Shown: positions 42,562 to 56,745, counted from the stretch's first letter. The stretch: DNA of 64,000 bases from Sycobia sp. Sy_11 (GCA_018907035.1 JACCIC010000178.1:1-64000), one strand, 5' to 3'. Numbers and translations are program-made. Notes: generated from the sequence alone by a model not told the origin.

Positions 42562-44260
42562 TTCCGTGACGGTACTCCTCTTTCGGGCTTTCGCTCAGGT
42601 AGACAAACGTAAATGGACTGAAATTAAAACAGATAGAGATTTACGGTTACTCAATTTTCAAGTCATATTGATATTATTGCAATTATATGTATCATTCGCT
42701 CCATTAAGCAGACAAGTCACTATAAAACAGACTGGTATGGCAAGATCGATTTATCGGTTTTAAGAAGATTGATCGCGGCAAGGTGGTTCATATAGATTTG
42801 CTGGTATAACAATGGTGTTTCCGGAAAGCGACAGTAACACGGGAGCCGTATACTTCAGCGGATAAGTGTTTCTGCGCTTACGTGGTGCATAAACCCTGCG
42901 AGTGCAACGCATTTTGAACGTTGTAGTCGCATTTTGTGAGGACGTATTTAAGGATGTCGGTGCCGCATATTTTATACTTGGCGGTTTCTCTTCTCGATTT
43001 AATAAGACAGAAGCGCGAGGTCGAAGGAAGACCATAAATTCCCTTCGCAGACGCTTTGTTTACGAAACATGCAATCTCGATGGCTGGTTATATGTAAAGA
43101 TAGCATAAATCTGGCGGCTTTCCTGCTTCTATCTTGCAAACACCTGAGAACAATGGTTAGAAATGGAGAGAATAGTTTACGATGATTATCGACGATTTAC
43201 GACGATTTTCGACTATATAAAATCTATGATTACTCAGAATGTAAGCATTGTTCTTGGCATAGGTTTTTACCTTATGAGGTTTTCCCCTTGTCACGGGTGA
43301 AACCCCGAGTATATGCGGTAACAGTGTAGGTAAAATGTTAAGATTGCCGATATCTGCAAGCCTGTGTATTTAGTACAAGGTCCCTGATCTGCGCGGTTTA
43401 TAGTACTAGTGCTTTTGGGCAGGGTCGGGGGTTTCTTTTTGGCGCATAAAACCTATCCGTTCTCACGATATATGTTTCGGCTCAAAACAATCCTATCGAT
43501 TTATTCAGCTTCGATGGTATATTGGATGCACCAAGTATCAATATTTTGCGATGGAAAATAAGGACCTTGGGAAGAGGAAAATTTAGGCAACGAAACGGCA
43601 ATTAGTGTCGGTATACGGATGTTGCAGGTAGTCTCTTGCGAGTCACGGAGTCGGATACTTCGGGGATTCTACAGAGTTTATTTAAATAACTTCTTGTCTT
43701 TTTACATCATTTTTTTGCATTTAATTATTTATTTTCTGTTTATTTTATTTTATTTTATAATTATTACCTTGATAATTTAATACCTATTGAATTTAATAAA
43801 TATTTCAACATTATTAACAAAATATTGTAAATTCTTAACCTCCGGACGCGATCCTGCTCAGGAGAACGCTACAACTGGATCAGGGATGTATATTATGGTG
43901 AACCAAAGCATTAATACAATTATTCAAGGAATGTAATAAGCCTACAATAGTCAATTAAATCATACGATTAATTCAAAAGACTATCCAGTCATAATCTGCA
44001 ATATATTTTCAATAATACTTACATATTAACTTTTGTGTTTGTCGTCAAAAATCTAGCTGCGTAATTTATGGACAGTCCCTTAACCAGCGCACAACTAAAA
44101 GTAATAATAATATATTTCGTATATTAGACGGGAAAGAAGAGGAAAACAGAAAAAAACTAATTTTAAAAATAGATTAATTATAGGTATGTTCAAAGCGATA
44201 ACTTTGAAAATAGAAAAATAGAAAAGCATGGGTACTGTTAGAAAAATATCCTTATAATAA
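42562..44260. other. Upstream region of INPP5A; unassigned GC-richer segments
   Basis: 42760-43120 and 43260-43680 are less AT-rich than their surroundings and may include the promoter/5' UTR of INPP5A or LTR-like remains (tgctcaggagaacgctacaa near 43857). Frames on both strands at 42760-43108 overlap each other and have no recognisable domain. Confidence 0.35.
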
Positions 44261-44269
44261 ATAAAATGT

Positions 44270-45455
44270 TCTTTGAGGAAATCAAAACTGCGATCAGAAA
44301 AATGAAAAATAAAAAGACACCTACGGAAGATGGTACACCTATTGAGTTTATTAAATATGTAACAGAGAAATCAGCAAACATATTAATAGAGATCCTAAAC
44401 AAAATGTAGGAATCGAGTGAGATCATACTACGGTAGGAAATTGCGAGATTATACGCGATACATAAAGAAGGGAAGAAGATACACGCATCAAACTATAGAG
44501 GAATATCATTATTAGATACGGAATACAAAATACTAACAAATATAATGGTTAGAAGGATCAACACGTAGGCAGAAAAAGAAAAAATATTCAAGGAAAGTCA
44601 TGAAGAATTCAGAAGCAGAAGAGGAACGAGAGACAATATTTTTATTCTAAATAGCTTAATCGAAAACAAAATTAAAGAAAAACGCAGAAAACTATATGTA
44701 AGATTTACAAGTTTTAAAAGAGCGTTTCACGTGTTAAACAGGAAGATACTTTCTGTGAAACTAGAAAATCTCGGCATAAAAGGTAAAATGTTGGAAATGA
44801 TCAGAAGAATATACAGAGAAACAAAGAATGAAATTATAACAGACGAGGGGTTAACAGAGATTCTAAACTTCTAAGGGGGTTAGGCAGGGATGTTCGCTAG
44901 GCCCATGTTTATTTTTCCTCGTGGTCGCTGATATAGATGACATATGGGTTAACAAAAATATAGGAGGGAGAGTCATTGGAGGAAATTTCTGTTTAAATTT
45001 CGCAGATGACATAGCGATTGTAGCGGACGATAAAGAAGGACTCCAAGAAATGCTGAATGAACTTAAAAATACAGCGAAAAAAATAATATGATAGTAAATA
45101 TTAACAAAACAAAGATTGTAGTTTTTAGATCAGGGGGATATATTAGTCAAGGGAGATAAATGGAAATATAAAAACGAAAGCCTAGAGACTGTAAATAACT
45201 TCAAATATTTAAGTTTCACTTTTAAAAGCACAAATGTAAATACAGCACATATACGAATAGCGAGAAAATTTCAAAAAGCCGCTAATGTAATATGGAGTAT
45301 AATTCAAAGAGCAGAAATCATGAAGCTGAGTAAAAGAATCTACTTATGCGAGACACTAATAAGAGCAGAATGTTTGTACGGAGCAGAAGTATGGGATCTG
45401 GAAAATAAAGAGGAGATCGAACTAATGCAAAGAAAGTACATGAAATAGCAATGGA
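44270..45455 (+). pseudogene. Non-LTR reverse transcriptase relic (clade unassigned)
   Basis: In shifting frames the sequence reads EEIKTAIRKMKNKKTPTEDG (fingers), GISLLDTEYKILTNIMVRRI, FRSRRGTRDNIF, LYVRFTSFKRAFHVLNR (catalytic region with the expected Asp lost), GVRQGCSLGPCLFFLVVADI and LNFADDIAIVADDKEGLQEM, where FADD is the intact catalytic box. NNFKYLSFTFKS and LIRAECLYGAEVWDLENKEE follow. This is the palm-thumb order of insect LINE reverse transcriptases. There are at least five stops or shifts. No endonuclease part was identified. It differs from the R1-like LINE elsewhere in the window. Confidence 0.75.
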
Positions 45456-45469
45456 GCTTAAAATTGATG

Positions 45470-45845
45470 CATACCCCGATCGAAGCGCCACGCTGAACTA
45501 CCAGAATGAATGTAGTAAATTAAAAAAATTGTATAATCTTTAGATATGCTTACAAGTGGCAAAACTTTCTAAGAGTTAATAAAATTTATCTAAGTAGGTT
45601 AAAAAAATAAGGAAAATTCGTACAAATTTGTCTTCTGCTCCACCTGGTGCTTTTAAAGAAAATAATTATTATAAATGTTAGGTGTTATTTCCATACATAA
45701 TTTGAGTGTTGCCACTTGTAGGACAAAATAATAAATGAAACAAAATTTGTTTCACCGTTCTACGTACTGTATAAACAAAATGAGACGTCGAAGTAAATTT
45801 ATAATGCACTAAACCCCGTGCAACAGATAATCACTATTTATGAGG
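45470..45845 (+). repeat. Dispersed repeat, inverted partner of 53190-53640
   Basis: Shared in opposite orientation: gcataccccgatcgaagcgc ... gctgaactaccagaa, ccacttgta, acaaatttgt near ctgctcca, gagacgtcgaagtaaattta and aatagtgattatc. The order of blocks is not fully collinear, so one copy is rearranged. No protein is encoded. Confidence 0.65.
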
Positions 45846-46330
45846 AAAGGCCGGCCATATAGGAAGGCAATGTCTGGATAGACAGCGAGGGGTAATTTGA
45901 TTCAAGTGCCAAGAGTCCGGTCATCATGCTAGGGATTGCAAGGAAAAGGAAAATTTGCGCCGTTCAAGAGTGAATCAACTTGAAAACTGCACAAGAGAGG
46001 AATACCGTGACCACGCGGAAGCAATAATCAGAGGAGTAAAGGTTATGGCTTTTATTGACTCGGGCGCATTCATAAATATTATTATATAAGGGACGATCTG
46101 TGGAATGAAATTGATGCCTTATTAAAAACTAAGGTGCAAATTTGTGAATATAGTGGCAAAATTAATGGCTTCGGTAACGCGCCGATACAACCAATAGGCC
46201 GCGTGGTTCTGAGTACGTGCCTAAACGGAGTCAAGTAGGATTTCGAATATGTTATCGTGCCCAGCAATGCCACGAACGAGAGAGCGCTCATCGGTGATCC
46301 CGTCAGAGATGTCGCTAGATTTTTGTCGAG
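45846..46330 (+). pseudogene. LTR-retrotransposon gag/protease fragment
   Basis: One frame gives FKCQESGHHARDCKEKEN, a zinc knuckle whose first Cys codon has become TGA. AEAIIRGVKVMAFIDSGAFI follows, the DSG-type aspartic-protease active site. In shifted frames LWNEIDALLKTKVQICEYSG and EYVIVPSNATNERALIGDPV match the remainder of a retropepsin-like domain. Multiple stops are present. No reverse transcriptase or LTR is attached. It resembles Ty3/Gypsy-type gag-pol boundaries. Confidence 0.7.
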
Positions 46331-46877
46331 AAAGATAAGACTATAGTTGAACCTCTACCTGGGTCTGCTTACGTCGCTGTCGTAAAAGAGGATAAAAAAA
46401 AAGATACAAAAGATGCACTTTTATGAAATGTATGTCTCTCTTTTGAAAATTGTTTTAAAAATATTCTTATTATCCGAGAATACCAAAAACCACTATTTTA
46501 TGTTTTTTGTATTTATTTCGCCATTCAAATTGAATTTTCGCAAAAAGCAGTATGACATCCATCATAAATACCGCAAAAAGCATAAGGTCATATATTTTCC
46601 ACAAAATGGAATGGGGCAGCTCTTCCGAAGTCCTTACCTAGATATATATTTTCAAAAAAGCTTGAAAGGCAGCAAAGCGAACGTTTAAATTTGCTAAGTA
46701 TACATTCATGTATATATATAGTACTTTTACCCAAGGGCCTTTACGACACAAATATAATACATATAATAAGTTGAGTTTGTTGGAGCAGAGAGTAAAAGCA
46801 ATAAAATAGATGTAGTTATGTATTATGTAGATAATACATCTTCGTTTTCTGTTTCACTCGAACGTACTACACTAATA
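46331..46877. other. AT-rich spacer
   Basis: The 91-codon frame at 46413-46688 shows no family resemblance and is not supported. Confidence 0.4.
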
Positions 46878-49800
46878 GATGATACCACAGATAATAAGGA
46901 GAGATTGCCGATGCCATATACGAAAGCCTCGACGATTTTCGAGCGTCGGGAAAGTGCTACACTGACGCGCCAACGCGACGTCACAGCTACGTCAGCATAA
47001 ATTAGTGTGCGCATTTGCCTACGTCACGAGCTGTGACGTAGGCAATAAATATATATAGATATAGTTATACGCTTTTGTCCAATGCGACGTTGTTGTTTTC
47101 GTGTATATCATTACAGAGGCTAAGCTAAAACAGATCAAATATGCACACGAGTATCAAAAAGCAATTCAGACCCAAACTCCAATGCCAGCTTCATAATGCA
47201 GACGAATTTTTCATTCTGCAAAAAATCAAGACTTTCCTTTATTCCACTGTAGAATATCAAATTGACTCTTATGATTTTGTGCTAAAATGGATATTCTATC
47301 ATTAGTTTAAAAAATTTCTTTTTAATATTTTATGCTTATATAATATTGTAGGGACAGCAAGAGGAAATTCATTAATTGTTTCAAATATTAAAAATATTAA
47401 TCATAATATAATAATGCTTTATATAATAATATAAAGCAAAAATTTAACTTTGTAATTTTTAACAGTTATACGTTTTCTAAATTATAAGTACAAGATATAA
47501 GATTTACATTGTATAACGTTTTACAATAGGATAAAATTTGAATTTTTGTATTATCTACAATATGCATTATTAATAAAAAAATGTATAAGTATTTTAAATA
47601 ATTATAAATAATAACACGAGCTTAAAGATATTTTCAAAAAATACGAGTATGCCGTAGATTTTAATGTTAACGTAGTTGATCAACCCATGTCTCTGATACT
47701 ACATATTAAATATAATTCATAAATCACAAACATTATTCCTCGTTTCCTTCACATTCAATCAGCATACTTTTCATTTATAGTTATTATAATCTACTCTGTA
47801 TTGTTACTTATTGATATTTTAAACAATTCGTATAATTCCGATTTAACACAAAGATTGGTCTAAGGAATAGAGTCATTTTCTGTATAAACTAATAATGAAA
47901 TAATTCTGTTTGTTTATTTATAATATTACAATGATCGTGGACATAACCACACTTATGATAAAATGATCTATTGCAGAAATTGTTAAAAATAGATTATCTG
48001 AATTACTTATGTATATTATAGATTGATTGCAATAATTTCTTTAATTCTGAAAATTATAGTATAAAATGTTAAAGACCATATGAGCTGTTTCGAAAAAATG
48101 ATCAGATGTACGTAAGAATTGATAAAAATTATAGATAGATAGATTACGTATAGATTTTGATTCGCTTGATTACAAATATTATAGAAATTGATAACAAAAA
48201 AGTTTTTAGAACAAATTGAATAAAAAATTATAGATGAGATCAAAATATAACACATATTTTCCATGCAATTTTTCTCTAAAAGAAAAAAAATAAAACCAAA
48301 TACAAAAAGATCGATTAAAAAAATTGCAGGAAAAACATTTGGTGAAAAAAAATTGTGAAATAAACAAAAATTTGATAAATGTCAAAGTAGTTTAAAAAAC
48401 ATAAGACAAAATCCAGAAAAAATTAGTTCAAAAAAAGGTAAAAAGAAAAGTACGAAATATGGATAAACTATTACTGTGGCGCTAAGAGAGGGAAAATATT
48501 TTTTCGAGAAATACTATACCACTGATATTATCACACTCAAATTGCCTTAGTAACAATATCCAAGACATTTCACGAAGAATCAATTTGATTTTTCGGAGTC
48601 AGTGCCATATCCCGATTTAACTATATCAATGAACTTCTTTTCACGCGTTGATGATTCTTCGATTTATAGAGTTGATTAAAAAGGGCTTAATCGGATAATA
48701 TGGTCGAAAATGCCCGAACAATATTTGTAATAATACTGTACCCTCATGTCAAATGTAATAAAAAACTCCTTTTGTCAAATTTTTGTGCTCCAAAGTGGTC
48801 CGGCGATACTTGCAGATTCAAAAAGATCTCCGAACGTTGTTTCTAAATATCGTAGCTTCTAAAATAGTTAACGGAACCAGTTGTACATAAAAAATTTTAT
48901 TTTTATATGATCTATCAATCAAAGAATTTTATATAAAACATAAGTTTTATTCTATTAATTAATGCCGTTTATTACTATTATTTTAACTAATAATAATACA
49001 TTGGTAGATTTTTAATCAGTAAACTAAAAATATTTATATATGTAAATCATTTCGTGGAAAAACAAAAACAAATATTCATATATAAGAACAATATTCATAT
49101 AAAATATTTTTCGGAAATATTTCGAAATACCTTAATAAAAAGAAATTATATAACGAAATTACAGCAGACAACAATGGACCATTAAAACCAATGGCTAAGT
49201 ACATTATATATGTATCCTCACAAATAACAGCATGTATACGAGTTTTTAGACTCTTAGTAATATTATAAATAAACAAACAGTATAATTTCATTATTAGTTT
49301 ATTCAGAAAAGGACTCTATGCTTTAGACCAATTTTTGTGTTAAATCGGAATTACACTAATTGTTTAAAATGTCAATAAGTAACAATATAGAGTAGATTAA
49401 AATAAATATAAATGAAAAGTATGCTGTTTGAATGTGAAGAAAACTAGGAATAATGTATGTGATTTATGAATTATATTTAGTATGTAGTATCACAGATATG
49501 GGTTGATCAATTACGTTGACATTAAAATCTACGTTATACTCGTATTTTTTAAAAATACGTTTAAGCTCACGTCATTACTTATAATTATTTAAAATACTTA
49601 TACATTTTTTATTGATAATGCATATTGTAGAAAATACAAAACTTTAAATTCTATCCTATTGTAAAACGTTGTAGAATGTAAATCTCATATCTTGTAGTTA
49701 CAGTTTAGATAACGTATAACTTCTAAACTTAGTTTTTTAACTAAGTTAAAAAACTTCTATACTTTTATTTTATTTTATTTTAGCATTTAATAGCAAGAAT

Positions 49801-50190
49801 TTCATTTTCTATTTTTGATTTATGTTATTATTTATATATTATTATTTATATTATTATTGGAGACAATTAATGGATTTTCTCTTTTTGTTCCTACGCGTTA
49901 TTTACTACAATATAATATAAGCATTAAATATTAAAATTACATTTTTTAAACTAATTAAGGAATATCCATTTTAGCACAAAATCATAAGTCTCAATTGGAA
50001 ATTTCTACAATGGAAGAAAGGAAAGTCTTGATATTCTGCAGAATCAAAAATTCCTCTGCATTATAAGCTGGCATGGGAGTTTGGGTCTGAGTTGTGTTCT
50101 GATGCTTATGCGCATATTGATATTATTTTGCTTAGCCTCCGTATGATTTAACCGAAAACAGCAACGTCGCATTGGACAGAAGCGTACAAC
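46878..50190. mobile_element. Foldback element FB1
   Basis: Left arm (46878-47990) and right arm (about 49270-50190, reverse complement) share acgcttttgtccaatgcgac, aacgtcgc, gcacacgagtatcaaaaagc, cagacccaaactccaatgcc, aaaatcaagactttcc, gtagttgatcaacccatgtc and cattcaatcagcatac. The left arm carries an extra inner block Y (about 48190-48430) that the right arm lacks. The centre includes block Z (49070-49250) and a unique part (48440-48900). No transposase is encoded. Confidence 0.75.
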
Positions 50191-50192
50191 TA

Positions 50193-50203
<11 letters not shown>

Positions 50204-50247
<44 letters not shown>
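50204..50247. repeat. (TA)n microsatellite between foldback elements
   Basis: Pure TA tract at the junction of FB1 and FB2, in the position where FB1's left end has ataaatatatatagatat. Confidence 0.9.
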
Positions 50248-50249
<2 letters not shown>

Positions 50250-50251
<2 letters not shown>

Positions 50252-51954
50252 TGCTACGTCACGAGCTGCGACGTTGCTGTTAAATCATACAGAAGCTAAG
50301 CCAAAACAGATCAAATATGCACACGAGTATCAAAAAGCAATTCAGACCCAAACTCCAATGCCAGCTTCATAATGCAGACGAATTTTCATTCTGCAAAAAA
50401 TCAAGACTTTCCAAATAGAAAAAAGAAATTTCTTTTGCAAAAGAAATTTCAAACTGAGTCTTATCATTTTGTGCTAAAATGGATATTCCTTAATTAGTTT
50501 AAAAAATTTAATTTTAATTTTTAATGCTTATATTATATTGTAGTAAATAACGCGTAGGAACAAAAAGAGAAAATCCATTAATTGTCTTAAATAATAAAAA
50601 TATAAATAATAATATAAATCAAAAAATGGAAAATGGAATTCTAGAAATTAAATGCTAAAATAAAAAAATAAAATCAAATCAAATAAAAATCTAGGTTAAA
50701 AAGTTATATGTTATGTAAATTATAACTACAAGATATAAGATTTACATTCTACAAAATTTTACAATAGGATAGAATTGGAAGTTTTGTACTTGCTACAATA
50801 TGCATTATCAATAAAAAAATGTATAAGTATTTTAAATTACTATAAGTTATGACACAATCTTAAACATATTTTTAAAAAATACGAGTATGCCGTAGATTTT
50901 AATGTTAACGTAGTTGATCAACCCATGTCTCTGATACTACATATTAAATATAATTCATAAATCACAAACATTATTCCTCGTTTCCTTCACATTCAATCAG
51001 CATACTTTTCATTTACATTTATTTTAATCTACTCTGTAGTATTACTTATTGGTATGATAAACATATTGATAAATAATTCGTGTAATTTCGATTTAACACA
51101 AAGATTAATCTAAAGCATAGAGTAATTTTCTGTATACACTAATAAAACAAAAAAAAATGTTCGTATATAAGAGCAATATTTATTAAATATATTATTCAAG
51201 GACAGGGCCCGAGATAGTGGAGGAAACTCTAGGCTCAAAAGGAAGCGCATACTTCTAATACATCTTGTGCACCAGAAGAGTTCACCTCGGACGTCACAAT
51301 AAGAACAATATTCATATAAAACATTTTTCGGAACTATTCCAAAGTATCTTAACAAAAAATAAATTATATAACGAAATTACAGCTGACAACTATGGACCAT
51401 TAAAACAAATGGCTAAGTACATTTTATATGTATCCTCATAAATAACAGCATGTATAGTTTAGCAAAGATAATAAGTAGTTTATTATACGGCAGTAGTCTA
51501 TCGACATTTCGTAATTTTTTTTACATTTTTTAAAACCAATTTTCTTTCAATCTATTTTTTGAAATCAGTTTTATTCAAAATTTTTTTTATTTTTTAGCTT
51601 CTTTTTTTGGATTTTTTTTCTTATGATTTTTTAAACTGGTTTGATATTTATGAAAATTTTTTTATCTCACAATTTTTTTTCACCAAATTTTTTACTGCAA
51701 TTTCTTTTTCAATCGATTGTTTTGTATTCGATTTTATTTTTTTCTTTTAGAGAATAATTGCATAGAAAATAAGTATTATATTTTGATATGATCTATATTT
51801 GTTTATTCAATTTGTTCCAAAACCTTTTTTTGTTATTAATCACTATAATATTAGTAATGAAGCGACTCAAAATCTATACTTAATCTATCTATCCAGAATT
51901 TATATCAATTTTTTATATAAATCTGACAAGTTGTTAGAAACATCTCTGTTTCAA

Positions 51955-52003
<49 letters not shown>

Positions 52004-52858
52004 AAATAATATACATTTATGATTCTAAACGATTTATTATATGTTCTTTAAAATTTTATACTATAATTTTTTTTTAACAATTTCGACAATAGATAATTTC
52101 ATCATAAGTGAGGTTATGTCCACAATCACTGTAATATTATAAATAAACAAACAGGATAATTTCGTTATTAATTTATACAGAAAATGACTATAATTTAGAT
52201 TAATCTTTGTGTTAAATCAGAATTATACGAATTGTTTATCAATATGCATATCACACCAATAAGTAATAATACAGAGTATTTTTGATTTATATTATTATTT
52301 ATATTTTTATTATTTAAGACAATTAATGGATTTTCTCTTTTTGTTCCTACGCGTTATTTATTATAATATAATATAAGCATTAAAAATTAAAATGAAATTT
52401 TTTAAATTAACTAAAAAATATCCATTTTAGCACAAAATCATAAGACTCAATTTGAAATTTCTACAATGGAAGAAAGGAAAGTCTTGATTTTCTGCAGAAT
52501 CAAAAATTCGTCTGCATGATAAAGCTGGCTTCGGAGTTGGGTCTGAATTGATTTTTGATACTCGTGTGCATATTTGATGTGTTTTGGCTTAGCCTCTGTA
52601 ATGATATAAACGAAAACAACAACGTCGCATTGGACAAAAGCGTATAACTATATCTATATATTTTTATTGCCTACGTCAGAGCTCGTGACGTAGGCAAATG
52701 CGCACATTAATTTATGCTGACGTAGCTGTGACGTCGCGTTGGCGCGTTAGTGTAGCAGTTGAGCCTGTTGAGGGCGCATGCTCCCGGCGCTCGAAAATCA
52801 TCGAGCCTTTCGTACATGTCATCAGCAATGTTTCCTTATTATCTCTGATGATACTTAG
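50250..52858. mobile_element. Foldback element FB2
   Basis: Left arm (50250-51130) is a direct copy of the FB1 left arm and the right arm (52140-52858) is its reverse complement. Block Z (51290-51470) lies in the centre and block Y (51600-51850) sits next to the right arm. FB1 lacks Y on the right and FB2 on the left, so the ancestral unit was probably L-Y-Z-Y'-R'. The far right end (cgctcgaaaatcatcgagcc) pairs with 46930-46950 of FB1. (TA)n at 51958-52000. A GC-rich insert (51195-51300, agggcccgagatagtggagg) is unique to FB2. Confidence 0.75.
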
Positions 52859-53189
52859 ATAAGAAGGGTCACGCAACAGAGACGCTCGACTCATTCATGG
52901 ATCGCTATATATTGTGTGAGTATATGTGTAATTGCAAACTTGCACGCTTGATGTTCTTTTGAAAAATAAAATCTCTTTTATATGTAAAAACTACAGTAAA
53001 ATACATAAGGTAAAATATTATCTACACATATTTAGTTGTATCGCCTAATTTTCTTTTATAATTACTTACGTAAAATATGAATTTAAAATATTACAATAAA
53101 CATCGGGGTTCTTTTTATTTCGATAATATATGTACGGTACTGCCTGCTGCTTGTTGCGACATCTCTTTGAATATTCCAAGACTAAATTT

Positions 53190-54060
53190 CTCTCATTTTT
53201 ATCTACAGAAATAGTGATTATCAGTTGCAGGGGATTTCAGGCATTATAAATTTACTTCGACGTCTCATTTTGTTTATACAATACATAGAACGGTGAAACA
53301 AATTTAATTGATTTATTATTTTGTCCTACAAGTAACGACACTCGAATTGTGTATATAAAAGACATCGAAAATTTATAATAAATATTTTCTTTAAAAGAAC
53401 TAGCACCACGTGGAGCAGAAAACAAATTTGTACGAAATTTCTTTATTTTTTTTAACTTAGAGAAATGTTATTAACTCTAAGAAAGTTTCGCCACTTGTAG
53501 GCACGTCGAAAGATTTATGATAAATATTTTTTAACTTTCTACAATTAAAATTGAGGGAATGAGACGTCGAAGTAAATTTATTTCCGTTCTGGTAGTTCAG
53601 CGTGGCGCTTCGATCGGGGTATGCAGCACTCGTAAGAGTGCTCCTCACGGCGTTCGCAGCGCTACGATGAACTACTGAAACGGAAACAAATTTACTTTTT
53701 CAGTTTTTGTCGTCATTTCGCATTATTTAGAGAGAAAAAACATTTTAAAAAATTCTTCAGATTATTCTACAAATGGGAAAACAGAGATATGAATTAATCT
53801 ATTTTTCTAAATTAGGAAAAAACAGTTCAGAAAGTTTTATCTTACGAATCGTCTGCTGTACACAGTCTAGTGCGTTTCAGATCTTACAAAGAAAACATTT
53901 ATTTTGAATTCTATGTACTTGTTGAGTATCTAATTCGAGTTTTCCCACTTGTAGAATAAAATAATGAACCAAATAAAATTTGTTTTATCGCTCTACATGC
54001 CACATATTTTGAGAAAACAGAAAAAGTAAATTGCTTTTACAATGTAACCATAAATCCAAT
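53190..54060. repeat. Dispersed repeat, inverted partner of 45470-45845
   Basis: Contains inverted copies of the 45.5-45.8 kb blocks plus an internal duplication: the motif ccacttgtag occurs at about 53490 and 53951, followed by related AT-rich sequence. A hairpin AGCACTC-gtaa-GAGTGCT lies at about 53626-53643. The 63-codon minus-strand frame here reads through repeat sequence. Confidence 0.55.
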
Positions 54061-54686
54061 AAATAACTATAGTTGTCGGCAAAACAGACAGAAATATAGT
54101 TGCTGCGTTTTGAAAGAGCTGGAGCAGCAAACCACGCTCAATATCGTACGAATTCAATCAAGTAAAGAGGGCCCTGTGCTTTAAATTTTTACTATTATTT
54201 TAACTATTTCATGCATATACAGGATTAAAAACTATTATGAATAAATATATGTATGTATACTCATTTACTTTATATGTTTTTGCATAAGTTTTAGAAAAAA
54301 GCTATATTATTCTACATTTTCAGACGATCGTATATGCATACTACATCTATTAGCGCTCGATGTTTTTGACGAAAGTGCGTTGGTTATCTTGGTTTCTTAT
54401 TACAGGATCGAATTTCATTGCCTTGCCCTGTTGCGAGTAGTTGCTCGTAGAATGTAGCTGAAAGATCAAGCATACATTACCAGTACGGGCATACGACATT
54501 TTCGTCATTTTTAGTAAATTTTCTAATAATAAATATTAATGTTCATAGAGTAACTGTTTTAACTGATACATATTACTAACACACACATACGCACACACAC
54601 GCGCGCGCGCTTGTTTTCTAAAGTTTTTAAAAAAAGATCCGTTTAATCATAATTGGCATATGATATATAGCTACCTTATATCGAGA

Positions 54687-54766
<80 letters not shown>

Positions 54767-54970
54767 ATAGAAACTCGGTTTATACTGTCAACCAACTGGA
54801 CCAACTTACCATATTTCCCTTTTATATATGCATGCAAAATTATTTCAATGAAGTAAGATTATTCAATACAAGATATTCATAAGATCATATAGAATACATA
54901 TTTCAAATTTTAAATCAACAGGTTCAGAAATTTTTTTTGTTGAATGTGTCCAAGAAAAACACACTTTGTC

Positions 54971-55029
<59 letters not shown>

Positions 55030-56560
55030 TATACACAAACACGCGCGCACACACACACGCGCATGCACGCACATGCGCGGGTGCATATTTTTTTTTAATT
55101 ATCTCCTTCAAACGAATATCTATTTAGAATACATGATTTCAATAGGAATATCGATTCTAGGCTCAATATTAAAACAAATCTTCAGAATAAACCACTGCAG
55201 TATGAATTGTCAAAATTCATTCAACATATTGTATGCTTTCGTGCTATCAAAATAAGTCCCTCCTGTAGCTATACTCAAATTCTGTCAGTTTTGAGTGGTG
55301 CACTTTTCTGTGGTGTGGTGTGCACTTTTCAGTTTTCTGTGGTGTACTTCTTTTCGATAATATTTTTCGTTGGTATCCACTTTTATTCAAATTTTATCTA
55401 ATATATAATTCATTTTTTTTTAAAAATTGTTCATTTATTAATTTATTTTATTGAAAAAATTTAACTAATGTCGTAATATACCTATAAAATTAATTATACC
55501 TATACAATTATTTATATTCCTATATACCATCTTATAATATTTCTTTATCAGCAGGAAAAATTTATAATTATTTCAAAATTTATTGTGCTGTTATTATAAC
55601 TTTTTGATATGCAGTTATCTTTTCAGTTATTTATAAACAATAGCGTTATTGAAATGAATGTAATTAAAAGTAGCTAGTGTTTTCTACTGTCTAATATATT
55701 ATATTATATTACAATCTGAGCCAGGTTTCGTTATTTAGTTTGAACTACCTTGTTGGAACAGTAATAAATTTCACTGATAAAGAATTTCATTACATACATG
55801 TAATTTTAGTTAGCCAATTTTTATATTAAAATGACTTCCAAAAACTTTTTAATAATAAATATATTTTGAATAAATCAATAAAGTAAAGTATTGTAAGTAA
55901 AGCTAATTCCAAGAAGAATAAAAATAATATAATTGTATTACTCTTTATACTAATTATATAAGATAATTTAAAAAAATGATTGAACAGTAGTCTTTTTAAT
56001 AAATTCAACAAACCATAAAGCTTTTAGCTATTTATCTAATGTTAAATATAAATTATTTAAAAAAAAAATGTAATTACTCCATACATCAGTTAAACATCTC
56101 CGAAACTTGAATATCGCTTAGAAGTAGTGATTACAAATATAAACGGAACAAATCTACTCAGTATGATAATAATTATAATAATAATGAAAATAATAGAAGC
56201 AAAAAGACACACATACATACATACACACAGACTGCAATTAGGCGAGTTTCATGTGTTCTTAGCATGGTAATAAGTTTAAATGCATCTTCTCACGAATTTT
56301 ATAAAGATTTCATATAAATTCCTAATATATTAGCCCAAAAATATTCTATAGTTAAATTGAAAATGTACTAATTGTGACAAAGGGAAACATAATAACATAT
56401 ATTCATAGCATATTCAGAAATTTACAATTTATAAATCTTACATGTTTTTTATACAAACTTACTATTTTACTAAATTTAGAAAAATATTTTATATAAAGAC
56501 AAAAAAACATACAAAAAATCTATATAATTATATTGTTAATCTTTTCATAGATCAAGCATA
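54061..56560. other. AT-rich non-coding region with microsatellites
   Basis: (AC/CG)n at 54580-54610, (GA)n at 54688-54760, (TA)n at 54977-55027 and an alternating AC/GC tract at 55035-55080. No gene is supported; the frames at 54863, 55073, 55207 and 55826 are low-complexity. Confidence 0.55.
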
Positions 56561-56745
56561 AATATTCATATACCACAATAATATTTACACAAAATATTGT
56601 TGTAAAATCTTCCGAAACAGAGTAGCACAAAATAAATTATACAACGCAATAAATTCTTAAAACAATGTACCATTGAAACAAATGGCTAAGTGCATTTTAT
56701 GTGCATCCTTACGAATAACAGCATAGTATACTTTATACAAATATA
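56561..56745 (+). repeat. Third copy of foldback centre block Z
   Basis: aatattcatataccacaata ... aataaattatacaacg ... aaacaaatggctaagtgcat ... aataacagcat matches 49070-49250 and 51290-51470 in the same orientation. It stands alone here, without arms. Confidence 0.65.

Noticed and set aside
42760..43108. Overlapping plus and minus frames upstream of INPP5A
   Set aside because: No recognised domain; frames on both strands suggest untranslated or promoter sequence.
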